From positions 13,215 to 77,214 of the forward strand of contig JBGTDX010000146.1 in NCBI GenBank assembly GCA_041748075.1: 64,000 nucleotides of DNA, written 5' to 3'. This document shows positions 43,809 to 53,220 of the stretch, in pieces. The notes under the pieces were generated by a model. The model saw only the letters and a program-made list of their open reading frames with translations, was not told the DNA's origin and did not search any database. Origin of the DNA: JBGSYJ01 sp041748075 (lineage in GTDB: Bacteria; Acidobacteriota; Thermoanaerobaculia; Gp7-AA8). A program made the translations under genes and the position numbers. Position 1 is the first letter of the stretch; each line of letters starts with the position of its first letter.

Positions 43809-44876
43809 ATGAGACCTTCAATTTTGATCGCCGCAGTACTGACCCTTTCCTGTGCGTCCGGAGTGGAAAACATGACTGATGAAGACAGAGCGCTAAAAAT
43901 CAGCGAGCTCATGAATGCATATCAGGGAGCTGTACCGGGCGCGGCCGTTCTCGTGCTCCAGGACGGCGAGGTCGCCTTCAGCCAGGGATTCGGCATGGCC
44001 GATCTGGAGGCGGGAGCTACGGTCACACCGAATTCGAACTTCAGACTCGCGTCTCTGACCAAGCAGTTCACTGCGACAGCGATCGGAATTCTGGAAGAGC
44101 GGGGAATGCTGTCCTACGACGATCGGATCAGACGGTATCTCCCCACCCTTCCGTCGTTTGCAGACCGCATCACCATTCGCCATCTGCTGACTCATTCATC
44201 GGGACTGATGGACTACGAAGATCTGATTCCCGATACGGCTTCCGCTCAGCTCGTCGACAGTGACGTTCTGAGCCTTCTCGAGACGACGGATCAGACGCTA
44301 TTCGAACCGGGTCATGGATACAGCTACAGCAATACGGGGTATGCGTTGCTCGCTCTGATCGTGGAAAAGGTATCGGGCGAGTCGTTTCCGTCGTTTCTCG
44401 AAGGCAACATCTTCGCGCCACTTTCGATGAACGGATCGGTAGCGCATGTCGAAGGAGTTTCCAAAGTCTCGAACAGAGCGTTCGGTTATGTGCGGGACAA
44501 CGGCGGATGGGTGCGCCGCGATCAGAGCATCACGAGCGCTGTGCTCGGGGACGGCGGAGTCTACTCGAACATCGAAGACCTCGCGCGATGGGACGACGCA
44601 CTGCACGAGGCTCGCGTCGTGTCGCCCGGGACGGTTCGGCTCGCCACCAGCGCGCTGATCGCCACGGACGTGCCGGGAGTCGGTTACGGATTCGGGTGGC
44701 GAATCGGCACGCATCGCGGGCGTCGCCAGTTCTGGCACACCGGGGAAACATCCGGCTTCCGGAACGCGATCATGCGGTTTCCGGACGATCGCGTGACTGT
44801 GGTCGTGCTGACAAACCGAGGCGAAGGGCGGCCGTACGAGACGGCCTTGAAGATCAGTGAGCTGTATCTCGACTGA
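43809..44876 (+). CDS. Beta-lactamase-fold serine hydrolase lipoprotein
   Basis: 355 residues from the ATG at 43809 (GGGAGAGAG upstream). The longer open frame reads backward through the duplicated protease tail. Lipobox LTLSC (Cys15). Class C/penicillin-binding-like active site: Ser82-x-x-Lys85 (RLASLTKQF), Tyr173-Ser-Asn (YSYSNTGY), His310-Thr-Gly (FWHTGETSG). Such proteins are esterases or DD-peptidases more often than true beta-lactamases. Envelope-anchored. Substrate unknown. Confidence 0.9.
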   Translation: MRPSILIAAVLTLSCASGVENMTDEDRALKISELMNAYQGAVPGAAVLVLQDGEVAFSQGFGMADLEAGATVTPNSNFRLASLTKQFTATAIGILEERGMLSYDDRIRRYLPTLPSFADRITIRHLLTHSSGLMDYEDLIPDTASAQLVDSDVLSLLETTDQTLFEPGHGYSYSNTGYALLALIVEKVSGESFPSFLEGNIFAPLSMNGSVAHVEGVSKVSNRAFGYVRDNGGWVRRDQSITSAVLGDGGVYSNIEDLARWDDALHEARVVSPGTVRLATSALIATDVPGVGYGFGWRIGTHRGRRQFWHTGETSGFRNAIMRFPDDRVTVVVLTNRGEGRPYETALKISELYLD

Positions 44877-44956
44877 CACATCGGGAGGGAACCCTGCCGT
44901 GGGGTGGATTCGCCGGAAATTGCGGAAGATTGCAGCACACTGGTGAAGGTTCCGGG

Positions 44957-45595
44957 TCAGGATGGGGCGTGGCTGAATGAGCCGCGAATCAGTAGGGCAG
45001 CTACCCAGACGGTCCAGACTCCATGCGCCAGATAAACCAGCCCTGCACCATGAACGTTCAGGATCAGGTGACCGGAACCTACCGCGGCGATACTCGCGGC
45101 ACCTACGACGATGCCGCATGCGGCGCACGCGCGGAGACGTGCCCGCCACATCGAAACGGACCAGAGAAGAATCGCCAGCGAGGCGGAAAGAACGTGGATC
45201 CGGGCGAATGCACGGTTGACCTGTCCGGTCGTGTGAAACAGAACCCGGAGCACTTCCCGTTCCGCACCAGCGGCGGTCCGAAGCTGATCTCCGACCGCAG
45301 GACCCACGAATCCGCTGGCGACGGCGGCACCGAGTATCGCCGCGGAGCCGAATGCGAAGAGGATGTAGGAGAAGGTCGGCAGCGCGGTGCCGTGGGAAAG
45401 CCGCTTCGTGTAGACCAGAAAGCCGAACAGCGCGATGGGAATCGTCGCGAGGCCGAGCCCGTGAACCAGGACCGCGATTTCCGCCTGTTGCTCACTGCGG
45501 AGAACGTCGTGGCCGGTAGGATGCAGGAGCATGGTGATTGCGATACCGAGTACGCTTGCGATCAGGGCCAAACCGGCGGCAGTATCCTCTTTCAT
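44957..45595 (-). CDS. Polytopic membrane protein of unknown function
   Basis: 212 residues with about seven hydrophobic segments (AAGLALIASVLGIAITMLL, VHGLGLATIPIALFGFLVY, LPTFSYILFAFGSAAILGAAVASGFVG, ...AHGVWTVWVAALLI). Conserved-looking His residues at helix ends (LLHPTGHDV, LFHTTGQVNRAFARIHV) could bind heme or metal. Divergent from a TetR gene with a shared 96-base control region, so it is probably that regulator's target. Confidence 0.7.
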   Translation of the reverse strand: MKEDTAAGLALIASVLGIAITMLLHPTGHDVLRSEQQAEIAVLVHGLGLATIPIALFGFLVYTKRLSHGTALPTFSYILFAFGSAAILGAAVASGFVGPAVGDQLRTAAGAEREVLRVLFHTTGQVNRAFARIHVLSASLAILLWSVSMWRARLRACAACGIVVGAASIAAVGSGHLILNVHGAGLVYLAHGVWTVWVAALLIRGSFSHAPS

Positions 45596-45653
45596 CGGGG
45601 ACCTCCACGCCGACGATAGAGAAACCAGCCGAAAGAAACAGAACAGAATGGGT

Positions 45654-45668
45654 CATTTCGTACGAATG
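45654..45668. promoter_or_regulatory. Palindromic operator between TetR and membrane protein genes
   Basis: CATTTCGTACGAATG contains the perfect 10-base palindrome TTCGTACGAA (45657-45666) near the middle of the divergent spacer. Size and position fit a TetR-family operator controlling both genes. Binding is inferred. Confidence 0.5.
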
Positions 45669-45691
45669 CTCATCGTGGATCAGAGACCCGA

Positions 45692-46279
45692 ATGAAGAAC
45701 GGCACAGGGAAACGCCGCACGCGGCAGAACGTGAACGAAGCCCTGCACGCGTTGATGCTCGAGAAACCCTATGACTCGATCACCGTGCAGGATCTTCTGG
45801 ACCGTTCGAGTGTCAGCCGGTCGACGTTCTACTCGCATTTCGATAACAAGGACGATGTGCTCGTCTCTTACCATGCCGGCTTCTGGGAGCACATTTCGAA
45901 GGCGTGTATGCGATGGGAGGACGGCTCGCTGATCATCGCCCCGGTTGCTGCTCTGGCTGCTCATCTTCGGGAGGAGACCTATCGGGAGTTCGCACTCTCA
46001 TTGATTCGTGCGGGCAGAATGCCTGCGCTGAGAGCGCTGGCCCTGGACCATCTTTCACGAGGATTCGAATCTGAGCTGATGCAGATTGCCGGAGGTCGCG
46101 AACCGCGGGTGCCTCTGGATGTGACCGCAAGGTTCATTGCGACTACATGTTTCGATATGGTCATATGGGGGGTCGAAAGCGGCGCTTCACACACGCCTGC
46201 GCAGATGGAGGCTATGTTCCAGAAGCTGGTTCAGCCTTCCATCGAATCGGCACTCGGCATCTCTCTGCGACATATCTGA
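45692..46279 (+). CDS. TetR/AcrR-family regulator
   Basis: 195 residues. N-terminal HTH: RTRQNVNEALHALMLEKPYDSITVQDLLDRSSVSRSTFYSHFDNKDDVL (about 9-57). The rest is the ligand/dimer helical domain (FWEHISKACMRW..., TARFIATTCFDMVIWGVE), close to the TetR_C subgroup that follows 'YDSITVQDLLDRS' HTHs. Divergent from the membrane protein gene; followed 29 bases later by the epimerase gene. Confidence 0.92.
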   Translation: MKNGTGKRRTRQNVNEALHALMLEKPYDSITVQDLLDRSSVSRSTFYSHFDNKDDVLVSYHAGFWEHISKACMRWEDGSLIIAPVAALAAHLREETYREFALSLIRAGRMPALRALALDHLSRGFESELMQIAGGREPRVPLDVTARFIATTCFDMVIWGVESGASHTPAQMEAMFQKLVQPSIESALGISLRHI

Positions 46280-46308
46280 CTCGCTCTCTCGCTTCGAAGG
46301 AGGATTCC

Positions 46309-47193
46309 ATGCACGTGTTTCTCACCGGCGGCACCGGGTACATAGGGTCCGCGGTCGCCAGACATCTGTTGCAGCATCGACATCAGGTTACGGTGCTTGC
46401 GCGTAACAGCTCCGATACGGCTGACCTCGAGAGCCTCGGAGCATCGGTGCTGCGGGGAGAGCTGGCCGGTCTTCCCGAGCTTCGACCGAAGATCGAATCG
46501 CATGACGCCTTCATTCATGCGGCCATGTCCGGAGGTACCGATGCCAGTGACAACGATCGGACGGCGATCGAGGTTTTCGGAGCCATGCCGCGGGGTGTAT
46601 TCGTCTACAGCTCCGGAGTCTGGGTGTTCGGAAACACGGGCCATTCTCAGATTACGGAAGACTCGCCGGTAAACCCATTGCCGATCGTCGCATGGCGGCC
46701 GGCTCATGAGGAGCTCGTGGTCTCCGCGTCGTCGGGTGATCTCCGAACGGCGGTTTTGAGGCCCGGCTGTGTTTACGGCGGCAGACAGAGTCTGCTCTCG
46801 GGATGGTTTTCCGCTATCGAGAAGGGCGAGCCCGTTCAGCTCGTGGGAGATGGGCAGAACCGATGGTCGATGATCGAGATTCAGGACCTCGCTGCCTGCT
46901 ATGGTTTGATTCTCGAAAGTGGTGAGGACGGAATCTTTCACGCCACCGACGATACGGACGATTCACTTCAAACGCTGGCCGAGGCGACGATTGGGGCGGC
47001 GCGGAGCAATGTCGGTATCGAATACGTACCCCTCGAGAAGGCGCGCGAGACCATGGGTGCCTTCGCCGATGCGCTCACCGTCGACCAGCGTGTGGGCAGT
47101 GACCGAACCCGGGCCCGGCTCGGATGGACGCTTGCGGTGCCGGAATATATCGATAGCGTCAGGCGCCAGTGGAGCGAATGGCGCGCACGATGA
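46309..47193 (+). CDS. NAD-dependent epimerase/dehydratase (extended SDR)
   Basis: 294 residues from the ATG at 46309, with AAGGAGG ideally placed. Opens with the Rossmann motif VFLTGGTGYIGSAVARHL. FVYSSGVWVFGN is the strand carrying the usual catalytic Ser/Thr region. The canonical YxxxK tyrosine is not obvious: WRPAHEELVV stands where it is expected (PxxxYxxxK replaced by RPAHEEL). RPGCVYGGR and LVGDGQNRWSMIEIQDLA complete the fold. Atypical SDRs of this kind include NmrA-like sensors and reductases. It may be cotranscribed with the TetR gene. Confidence 0.85.
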   Translation: MHVFLTGGTGYIGSAVARHLLQHRHQVTVLARNSSDTADLESLGASVLRGELAGLPELRPKIESHDAFIHAAMSGGTDASDNDRTAIEVFGAMPRGVFVYSSGVWVFGNTGHSQITEDSPVNPLPIVAWRPAHEELVVSASSGDLRTAVLRPGCVYGGRQSLLSGWFSAIEKGEPVQLVGDGQNRWSMIEIQDLAACYGLILESGEDGIFHATDDTDDSLQTLAEATIGAARSNVGIEYVPLEKARETMGAFADALTVDQRVGSDRTRARLGWTLAVPEYIDSVRRQWSEWRAR

Positions 47194-47224
47194 GGCGATA
47201 AACAAGGGGATATAATCCGCCGTC

Positions 47225-48274
47225 ATGAGAGCCTTGATCTGTCTCCTTCTACTCGCACAGCCGGCGTTCGGCCAGCAGCGTCCCGTAAACACGTATTCGA
47301 TCGTGGCGCACGATCCTGAAACGGGTCAGATGGGCGTGGCCGTTCAGTCTCACTGGTTCGCGGTGGGGCAGGTCGTTCCGTGGGCGGAGGCAGGCGTCGG
47401 CGCGGTGGCGACTCAGAGCTTCGTCGATCCTTCGTACGGGAAACTCGGACTCGATCTGCTGCGTGCGGGTAAGGATGCAGAGTCGACGCTCAGGGCGCTG
47501 CTCTCCTCGGATTCCGCATGTCAGGTGCGTCAGGTCGGCGTGGTCGACTCCTCCGGGACCGTTGCAACGTTCACCGGGAGTAACGACATCGAGGCTGCAG
47601 GTGGCATTGCCGCAGAGAGAATCAGAACCGCGGAGATCGAGTGCGGTGCGGGTGGTGGGACGCTCGAAACGGGACGCGGCTTTGCCGTGCAGGCGAATCT
47701 CATGGCGACCGACGGCGTCTGGCCCGCCATGGCAAAAGCCTACGCAGAAGCAGATGGGGATCTGGCCGAGCGGATGCTCGCCGCTCTCGACGCCGCACAG
47801 GCGGAGGGAGGAGACATCCGCGGCAAGCAGTCGGCTGCGCTGATCGTCGTGCATGCCAAACCTACCGGGCGAGCGTGGCAGGACCGGCTGTTCGACCTGC
47901 GCGTCGACGATCATGCCGAGCCCCTCGAAGAGCTCCGTCGCCTGGTCTCACTCCAGCGAGCGTACAACCACATGAATGCAGGTGACCTCGCGGTAGAGCA
48001 CAAGGACAACGACGGTGCGCTTCGTGAGTACGGCGCTGCAGCACGAATTGCCGAAACCACGAAAGGCATTCCTCCGAGCCGCCATGCGGAGATGCTCTAC
48101 TGGCACGCTGTGGCCCTGGTGAACATGAACCGGATCGAGGAAGCGCTGCCGCTGTTTGCACGCGCGTTTCGCATCGAACCGTCGTGGCGCGAGCTCACGG
48201 CCCGGTTGTCGCGATCGGGCCTCCTCCCGGATGACGTGAAGCTGCTCGAACGGATCGTCGCTGCCGGAAGTTAG
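47225..48274 (+). CDS. Secreted DUF1028 protein with C-terminal TPR
   Basis: 349 residues. TATAAT at 47211-47216 ends 8 bases before the ATG, with no Shine-Dalgarno. Signal peptide ALICLLLLAQPAFGQ. DUF1028 (22-220), an Ntn-hydrolase-like fold: NTYSIVAHDPETGQMGVAVQSHWFAVGQVVPWAEAGVGAVATQ, GFAVQANLMA, GKQSAALIVV. The C-terminal 110 residues are TPR-like (YNHMNAGDLAVEHKDNDGALREY, ALPLFARAFRIEP). DUF1028 proteins cluster with peptidases, and an S9 peptidase is convergent here. Function unproven. Confidence 0.9.
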   Translation: MRALICLLLLAQPAFGQQRPVNTYSIVAHDPETGQMGVAVQSHWFAVGQVVPWAEAGVGAVATQSFVDPSYGKLGLDLLRAGKDAESTLRALLSSDSACQVRQVGVVDSSGTVATFTGSNDIEAAGGIAAERIRTAEIECGAGGGTLETGRGFAVQANLMATDGVWPAMAKAYAEADGDLAERMLAALDAAQAEGGDIRGKQSAALIVVHAKPTGRAWQDRLFDLRVDDHAEPLEELRRLVSLQRAYNHMNAGDLAVEHKDNDGALREYGAAARIAETTKGIPPSRHAEMLYWHAVALVNMNRIEEALPLFARAFRIEPSWRELTARLSRSGLLPDDVKLLERIVAAGS

Positions 48275-48286
48275 TCGGCAGCGCGC

Positions 48287-50350
48287 TCAATCCCGCTGTG
48301 ATGCCGGCATGCCATCCCTGTATCTCTCGAACCAGGCGAGGATCGCACTCGCCTTCGCTCCACTCTGCGACGGGCGCGCCGCGAGGCCTCCATGACTCGC
48401 ACCGGGTACCTTCACCAACGCCGTCGGAACTCCGAGCAGCCTCAGAGCCGTGTAGTACTGCTCGGACTCGCTGACAGGCGTGCGGTAGTCTTCACTACCC
48501 ACCACAACGAGCGTGGGCGTTTTGACGTTTCCGACAAGCGATAGCGGTGATCGCGCCCAGAAAGCCTCCGGGTTTTCCCAGGGGTACTCGCCGAACCAGT
48601 AACGCGAGAAAAAGGCTGGAATGTCGGCGGTCAGCACGAAGCTGCTCCAGTCGATCACTGGCTTCTGTGTTGCCGCTGCCTTGAATCGGTCCGTCTTGCC
48701 GACGATCCAGGCAGTGAGCACGCCCCCGCCGGATCCACCTGTCACAAACAGTCGCTCGCCGTCGGCGTATCCCTGCGCGATCGCGGCATCCACCGCGCTC
48801 ATCAGATCGTCGTAGTCGCGTCCCGGATAGGCGTGATGGATCTGGTTCGCAAACTCGGCGCCGTAGGAGCTTGAACCTCGGGGGTTTACAGAAAGCACCA
48901 CGTAGCCGGCTGACGCATAGAGCTGGTTGTCCGTGGAAAAATGAGGGCCATATGCGGCGAAAGGCCCGCCATGGATCTCGAGAATCAGCGGATGGCGCTG
49001 GCCGTCCTTGTGATCCGGCGGAAGTGTGATCCATGCATCGATCGTCCGATCATCAAACGACGTAACGTCAATTTTGCGGACGCTGCCGAGTCTCTGTTCG
49101 TTCAGCAGTTCGGTATTCAGCCGGGTCAGCTGGCGCTTCCGGCCCGCTTCAACGACTGCGATGTCGGAAGGTCTGGTCGCGCTTCCGCTCGTGATCGCCA
49201 GCACACCGTTTCGGGCAACGCTGAAGGAGCCCCCTGTGTAGGGCCGGTCGAGACTGCTCCCGCTAAGGCCATCCACCACGCCGGTCAGGCGGCCGTCCAG
49301 TCCGATGCGGGCGATTCGCGTTTCCCCACGGTCATCGTAGGCAACATAGATCGACCTGCTGTCGCTCGACCAGACCGGAGATTCGACACTGCGATCGAGT
49401 GAGGCGGTCAGAGCCCGTTGATTACTGCCGTCGCGGTTCATCACGTAGAGCATGGTGTTGTGGTAGCCGAGTTTCTTGTCATCGAATCCCAGGTAGGCGA
49501 TCAGGCGGCCGTCGGGAGAGGCGACAGGGTGGCTGTCCGGGCCGTCGCGATCCGTGAGAGAGGTGAGCCGATTACCCTCCAGCTCGAGAGCAAAGACTTC
49601 ACTGTCGAATGGCTCCACTTCCCAACTCGGGGACCGGCTTCCGCTGAAGAGGATCGTGCTTCCATCCGGAGTCCACGAGAGCGGTCCTTCGTCGTTGAAC
49701 GGTCCGTAGGTCAGCTGGCGGGTCGCTCCTCCATCGGCCGGGATCAGAAAGATATGGCTGTTGCCGGGCTTCAGATATCCGCGGCTGTCTGTGCGATAGG
49801 TCAACGCCGTATGGATCTCGAGCGGCTCGGCCCACTCGGCTCCCTCTGGTTTCTCGGGAGTTCTTCCCAGCTTCATTCCTTCGCCGGGCACGAACATCGA
49901 GTAAGCAATCCTGCGGCCGTCAGGGGACCAGCTGATGCTCGTTGGGGTTTGCGGAAGGCGCGAGAGGCGAACGGACTCGCCGCTCTGCATCCAGCGTACG
50001 AACAACTGGGCGGAGCCGCCTTCGGCGGTGGAGATGTAGGCGAGGCGGTTTCCGTCTGGAGACCAGTGGGGCTGGCTGTGGGAGCCGGGCCCGGCAACGA
50101 CGGGCATCTGCTCACCCGTGCGCACGTCGACCACCCAGATCGTCGGGCGCATCCGGTCCGTCATGATGTCGCCCGAGCGACGAACGTAGGCGACGCGGTT
50201 TCCATCGGGACTTATCTGAGGATCGGAGGCGACCTCGAGACTGAACAGGTCACGAGGCTCGAAGGATCGCGCGGCGGCTTCCGAATACGCGGTGACGGGG
50301 ATGACGATAGAGAGAACGACGAGCAGTACAAAGGCAGTAAACCGATTCAT
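48287..50350 (-). CDS. Secreted S9-family prolyl oligopeptidase-like peptidase
   Basis: 687 residues from the ATG at 50350 (an in-frame ATG at 50365 gives five more residues). Signal peptide RFTAFVLLVVLSIVIPVTAYS. N-terminal propeller with repeated SPDGNRVAYV, SPDGRRIAYS, TPDGSTILFSGS, SPDGRLIAYL. C-terminal alpha/beta hydrolase (from about 425) with oxyanion-side SVNPRGSSSYGAEF, nucleophile FVTGGSGGGVLTAW (Ser about 540), Asp in VVGSEDYRTPVSE (about 621) and His in GASHGG (about 653). Acylaminoacyl-peptidase type, acting on short peptides outside the cytoplasm. Confidence 0.94.
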   Translation of the reverse strand: MNRFTAFVLLVVLSIVIPVTAYSEAAARSFEPRDLFSLEVASDPQISPDGNRVAYVRRSGDIMTDRMRPTIWVVDVRTGEQMPVVAGPGSHSQPHWSPDGNRLAYISTAEGGSAQLFVRWMQSGESVRLSRLPQTPTSISWSPDGRRIAYSMFVPGEGMKLGRTPEKPEGAEWAEPLEIHTALTYRTDSRGYLKPGNSHIFLIPADGGATRQLTYGPFNDEGPLSWTPDGSTILFSGSRSPSWEVEPFDSEVFALELEGNRLTSLTDRDGPDSHPVASPDGRLIAYLGFDDKKLGYHNTMLYVMNRDGSNQRALTASLDRSVESPVWSSDSRSIYVAYDDRGETRIARIGLDGRLTGVVDGLSGSSLDRPYTGGSFSVARNGVLAITSGSATRPSDIAVVEAGRKRQLTRLNTELLNEQRLGSVRKIDVTSFDDRTIDAWITLPPDHKDGQRHPLILEIHGGPFAAYGPHFSTDNQLYASAGYVVLSVNPRGSSSYGAEFANQIHHAYPGRDYDDLMSAVDAAIAQGYADGERLFVTGGSGGGVLTAWIVGKTDRFKAAATQKPVIDWSSFVLTADIPAFFSRYWFGEYPWENPEAFWARSPLSLVGNVKTPTLVVVGSEDYRTPVSESEQYYTALRLLGVPTALVKVPGASHGGLAARPSQSGAKASAILAWFERYRDGMPASQRD

Positions 50351-50462
50351 CAGGAGACCTTTCATTGAAACGATGGAGCACGGCGGTGGCCGCTCATTTG
50401 AGCAGACGCGAGGCGATCGGAACGTGCGAAAAGGGTGCCGTCACGCTGCTATCATACTCGGC

Positions 50463-51911
50463 ATGAAATCACGCGTATGGATGTGGATGATCTGCCTGCT
50501 TGTCGCGAGCGCTGCGGCGGCGGACGCCGGTTCGCGGCACGTAGCCGAGAAGCAGTCTGCGCTTGCAACGATCGAGGCGAACCGTGAGGAAATGATCCGC
50601 CTCAGCGACGAGATCTGGCGGTACGCAGAGACCGCGCTCCGGGAGACGAAATCCTCGAAGGCACTCGCCGACTGGGCTGAGAAGAGGGGGTTTCGCGTGA
50701 ACCGCGATGTGCCCGGCCTGCCGACCGCGTTCGTCGCCGAATATGGATCGGGACGTCCTGTGATCGGGATCATGGGTGAGTACGACGCGCTTCCGGGCCT
50801 CTCGCAGAAGGCGCAACCGGTCAAAGAAGCATGGGAAGTAGGCGCTGCCGGTCACGGCTGCGGCCACAATCTATTCGGTGTGGGAAGTCTTGGAGCCGCG
50901 ATCGCGATCAGGGATCTGATCGAAGCAGGCAAACTGAAAGGGACGATCCGATTCTTCGGAACGCCGGCAGAGGAAGCGGTCGGCGGGAAGATCTACATGG
51001 TACGGGATGGGGTTATGGACGGAGTCGATGTCATGCTCGCGTGGCACCCGTCCGATCAGACGCAATCCGATACGAAGAGCACGCAGGCGCTGGTCGACAT
51101 CGCCGTCGACTTTCGGGGAACCGCGGCTCACGCGGCCTACGATCCATGGAACGGCCGAAGCGCGCTCGACGGCCTGGAGATTTTCACGCATGCGGTGAAT
51201 CTCATGCGCGAGCACATCCGGCCGACCTCGAGAATGCACTACACGATCACAAGAGGCGGGCAGGTCCCGAATGTGGTGCCGGAGGAGGCGCAGCTCTGGA
51301 TGTGGCTGCGCGCTCTGGAGCGGGACGAAGTCGATGCGATGCTTCAGCGGATCAGAAAGATGGCCGAGGGCGCCGCGCTCGCCGCCGGAGTGGAGGCGAG
51401 CGTCCATGTGGGCGGCGGCGACTGGAACATGCTGGTGAACATGGCGGGACAGCGCCTCGCGCATGCGAACCTCGAGTGGCTCGGGCCTCTGGAGTTTTCG
51501 GACGAGGAGCAGAAGTTCGCAAGAACGATCCAGAAGGCCACGGGGGTCGAACCGCGGGGACTGATCACATCGATCAGACCGTTCGACGAGAATCCGGGGC
51601 CGGCGGAGGGCGGTTCGACCGACGCGGCGGACGTCAGCTGGGTCGTGCCGACGCTTCATATATCCGTCACGACAGCGCCGGCTGGCGCACCCTGGCACGG
51701 GTGGTCCGTGGTGGCGTGCGGCGGCATGTCGATCGGCCACAAGGGGATGCTCTTCGCCTCCAAAGCGCTCGCGGCTACGATGATCGATCTGTTTCTCGAC
51801 CCGGGATCGGTCGATGCGGTGCGGAGCGAGTTCGCCGAGAAGACGAAGGGTGTCACTTACGTGCCGTACATTCCGGACGGTCCGCCCCGGTTGCCGCCAG
51901 GACAGTCATGA
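50463..51911 (+). CDS. Secreted M20-family amidohydrolase (AbgB-like)
   Basis: 482 residues from the ATG at 50463; TATCAT ends 7 bases upstream. Signal peptide VWMWMICLLVASAAAADA. M20 metal site: GIMGEYDALPGL (104-113), GHGCGHNLFGVGSL (130-143), TPAEEAVGGKI (167-177), a dimerisation lid with DFRGTAAHAAYDPWNGRSAL, and a C-terminal SWVVPTLHISV...PWHGWSVVACGGMSIGHKGM. Closest in style to p-aminobenzoyl-glutamate hydrolase / amidohydrolases acting on N-acyl amino acids. Translationally coupled (ATGA) to the dehydrogenase gene. Confidence 0.92.
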   Translation: MKSRVWMWMICLLVASAAAADAGSRHVAEKQSALATIEANREEMIRLSDEIWRYAETALRETKSSKALADWAEKRGFRVNRDVPGLPTAFVAEYGSGRPVIGIMGEYDALPGLSQKAQPVKEAWEVGAAGHGCGHNLFGVGSLGAAIAIRDLIEAGKLKGTIRFFGTPAEEAVGGKIYMVRDGVMDGVDVMLAWHPSDQTQSDTKSTQALVDIAVDFRGTAAHAAYDPWNGRSALDGLEIFTHAVNLMREHIRPTSRMHYTITRGGQVPNVVPEEAQLWMWLRALERDEVDAMLQRIRKMAEGAALAAGVEASVHVGGGDWNMLVNMAGQRLAHANLEWLGPLEFSDEEQKFARTIQKATGVEPRGLITSIRPFDENPGPAEGGSTDAADVSWVVPTLHISVTTAPAGAPWHGWSVVACGGMSIGHKGMLFASKALAATMIDLFLDPGSVDAVRSEFAEKTKGVTYVPYIPDGPPRLPPGQS

Positions 51912-53098
51912 GCAGCCTGAACAGAGTTGCGCGCTGGCTTCTGGCCGTGTTCGTGGTGATCGGTTGTTCCGGCCCTGATGCGCCCGTTCCGGAGGCGCCG
52001 AAATCTCCAACGCCGGCCCCCCGGGATCTGCCGTACGCCATTACGGAAATAGCCGGAGGACTCGAGCGTCCCTGGGGCCTGTCGTTTTTGCCAGACGGGC
52101 AGTTGCTGGTCACGGAGAGACCCGGCAGGCTGCGAATCGTCGATCAGGACGGCAGCGTTTCGGACCCCATCGCGAATGTGCCTGAGTTGATAGCGGAAGG
52201 GCAGGGAGGCCTGCTCGATGTGCTCCTCGATCCGGGCTTCCCGCAGACCCGGACGATCTATCTTTCCTTTTCAGAACCCGGTGGCCGAGGCCGGGCAGGA
52301 ACTGCCGTTGCCAAAGCGAAGCTGGACTCCGACCGGCTCACGGATGTCCAGGTCATCTATCGGCAGCACCCCAAAGTAGAGGGCACAAGCCATTTCGGTT
52401 CCCGTCTTGTCCTGAATCCCGACGGAACCCTGTTCGTCACGCAGGGGGACCGCGGAGACTACGCAAAGCGGGCACAAACCCTGTCTTCGGGAATCGGAAA
52501 GATCGTACGGATCAATACGGATGGATCGGTGCCTGATGACAATCCCTTCGTGGGGAGGACACGTGCGAGAGATGAGATCTGGTCGTACGGCCACCGGAAC
52601 GTCCAGGCCGCGGCGCTGCATCCAGAGAGCGGGCAGCTCTGGACGGTCGAGCATGGAGCCAAGGGGGGCGACGAACTGAACCACCCCGAGGCTGGAAAGA
52701 ACTACGGCTGGCCTGTAATCACGTATGGAGTGGATTACTCCGGGGCGAAGATCGGTGTCGGAACCTCGCGGGAAGGCATGGAGCAGCCGGTTTACTACTG
52801 GGATCCGGTGATCGCTCCGTCGGGCATGGTGTTCTACACGGGAGATGCATTCCCTGAATGGAAGGGAAGCATCTTCATCGGATCGCTAAACCCGGGCGGC
52901 CTCGTGCGACTTGCCATGCAGGGCGAGCAGGTTACGGGTGAGGAGCGGTTTCTGCAGGATCTGGGGGAACGCATTCGCGACGTGAGGCAGGGGCCGGACG
53001 GGCTGATCTACTTTCTGACCGATAGTCCTGAAGGGCGCATCCTGCGAATCGAGCCGGTGACAGACGAGGTGAACGGAGCCCAGCAAATTACGGAATGA
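51908..53098 (+). CDS. PQQ-dependent sugar dehydrogenase-like lipoprotein
   Basis: 396 residues from the ATG in a 4-base overlap; the longer frame upstream is an off-frame shadow of the M20 gene. Lipobox VFVVIGCSG (Cys20), Pro-rich linker, then the six-bladed propeller of soluble glucose/aldose dehydrogenases: GGLERPWGLSFLPDGQLLVTERPGRLRI, LDVLLDPGFPQTRTIYLSFS, HFGSRLVLNPDGTLFVTQGDRGD, SYGHRNVQAAALHPESGQLWTVEHGAKGGDELN, YGWPVITYG, RDVRQGPDGLIYFLTD. It oxidises sugars or related alcohols in the envelope with PQQ. No PQQ genes in the window. Confidence 0.92.
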   Translation: MSSLNRVARWLLAVFVVIGCSGPDAPVPEAPKSPTPAPRDLPYAITEIAGGLERPWGLSFLPDGQLLVTERPGRLRIVDQDGSVSDPIANVPELIAEGQGGLLDVLLDPGFPQTRTIYLSFSEPGGRGRAGTAVAKAKLDSDRLTDVQVIYRQHPKVEGTSHFGSRLVLNPDGTLFVTQGDRGDYAKRAQTLSSGIGKIVRINTDGSVPDDNPFVGRTRARDEIWSYGHRNVQAAALHPESGQLWTVEHGAKGGDELNHPEAGKNYGWPVITYGVDYSGAKIGVGTSREGMEQPVYYWDPVIAPSGMVFYTGDAFPEWKGSIFIGSLNPGGLVRLAMQGEQVTGEERFLQDLGERIRDVRQGPDGLIYFLTDSPEGRILRIEPVTDEVNGAQQITE

Positions 53099-53105
53099 CC
53101 ATAGT

Positions 53106-53172
53106 CACAATTGGATTTGTGAGCATGGGCACAATTGTTTGGGTTGACTCCGTGAGACTCTTTCATTATTCT
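53106..53172 (+). promoter_or_regulatory. Promoter of riboswitch-controlled gene, with upstream CACAATTG repeats
   Basis: -35 TTGACT (53144-53149), 17-base spacer, -10 TATTCT (53167-53172). Upstream lie two CACAATTG direct repeats (53106-53113, 53130-53137; 24 bases apart), the first also forming a CACAA...TTGTG dyad. A regulator site seven bases above the -35 is likely an activator position. Confidence 0.6.
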
Positions 53173-53220
53173 TTGCCGTCAGCGGCCAAGACCGAAACCA
53201 TTCTTTTCAGTTGTACCCCG

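Noticed and set aside
50831..51907. Long frame upstream of the sugar dehydrogenase, suggesting a fusion protein
   Set aside because: It is an off-frame shadow of the M20 gene. The lipobox start at 51908 in an ATGA overlap is the natural start.
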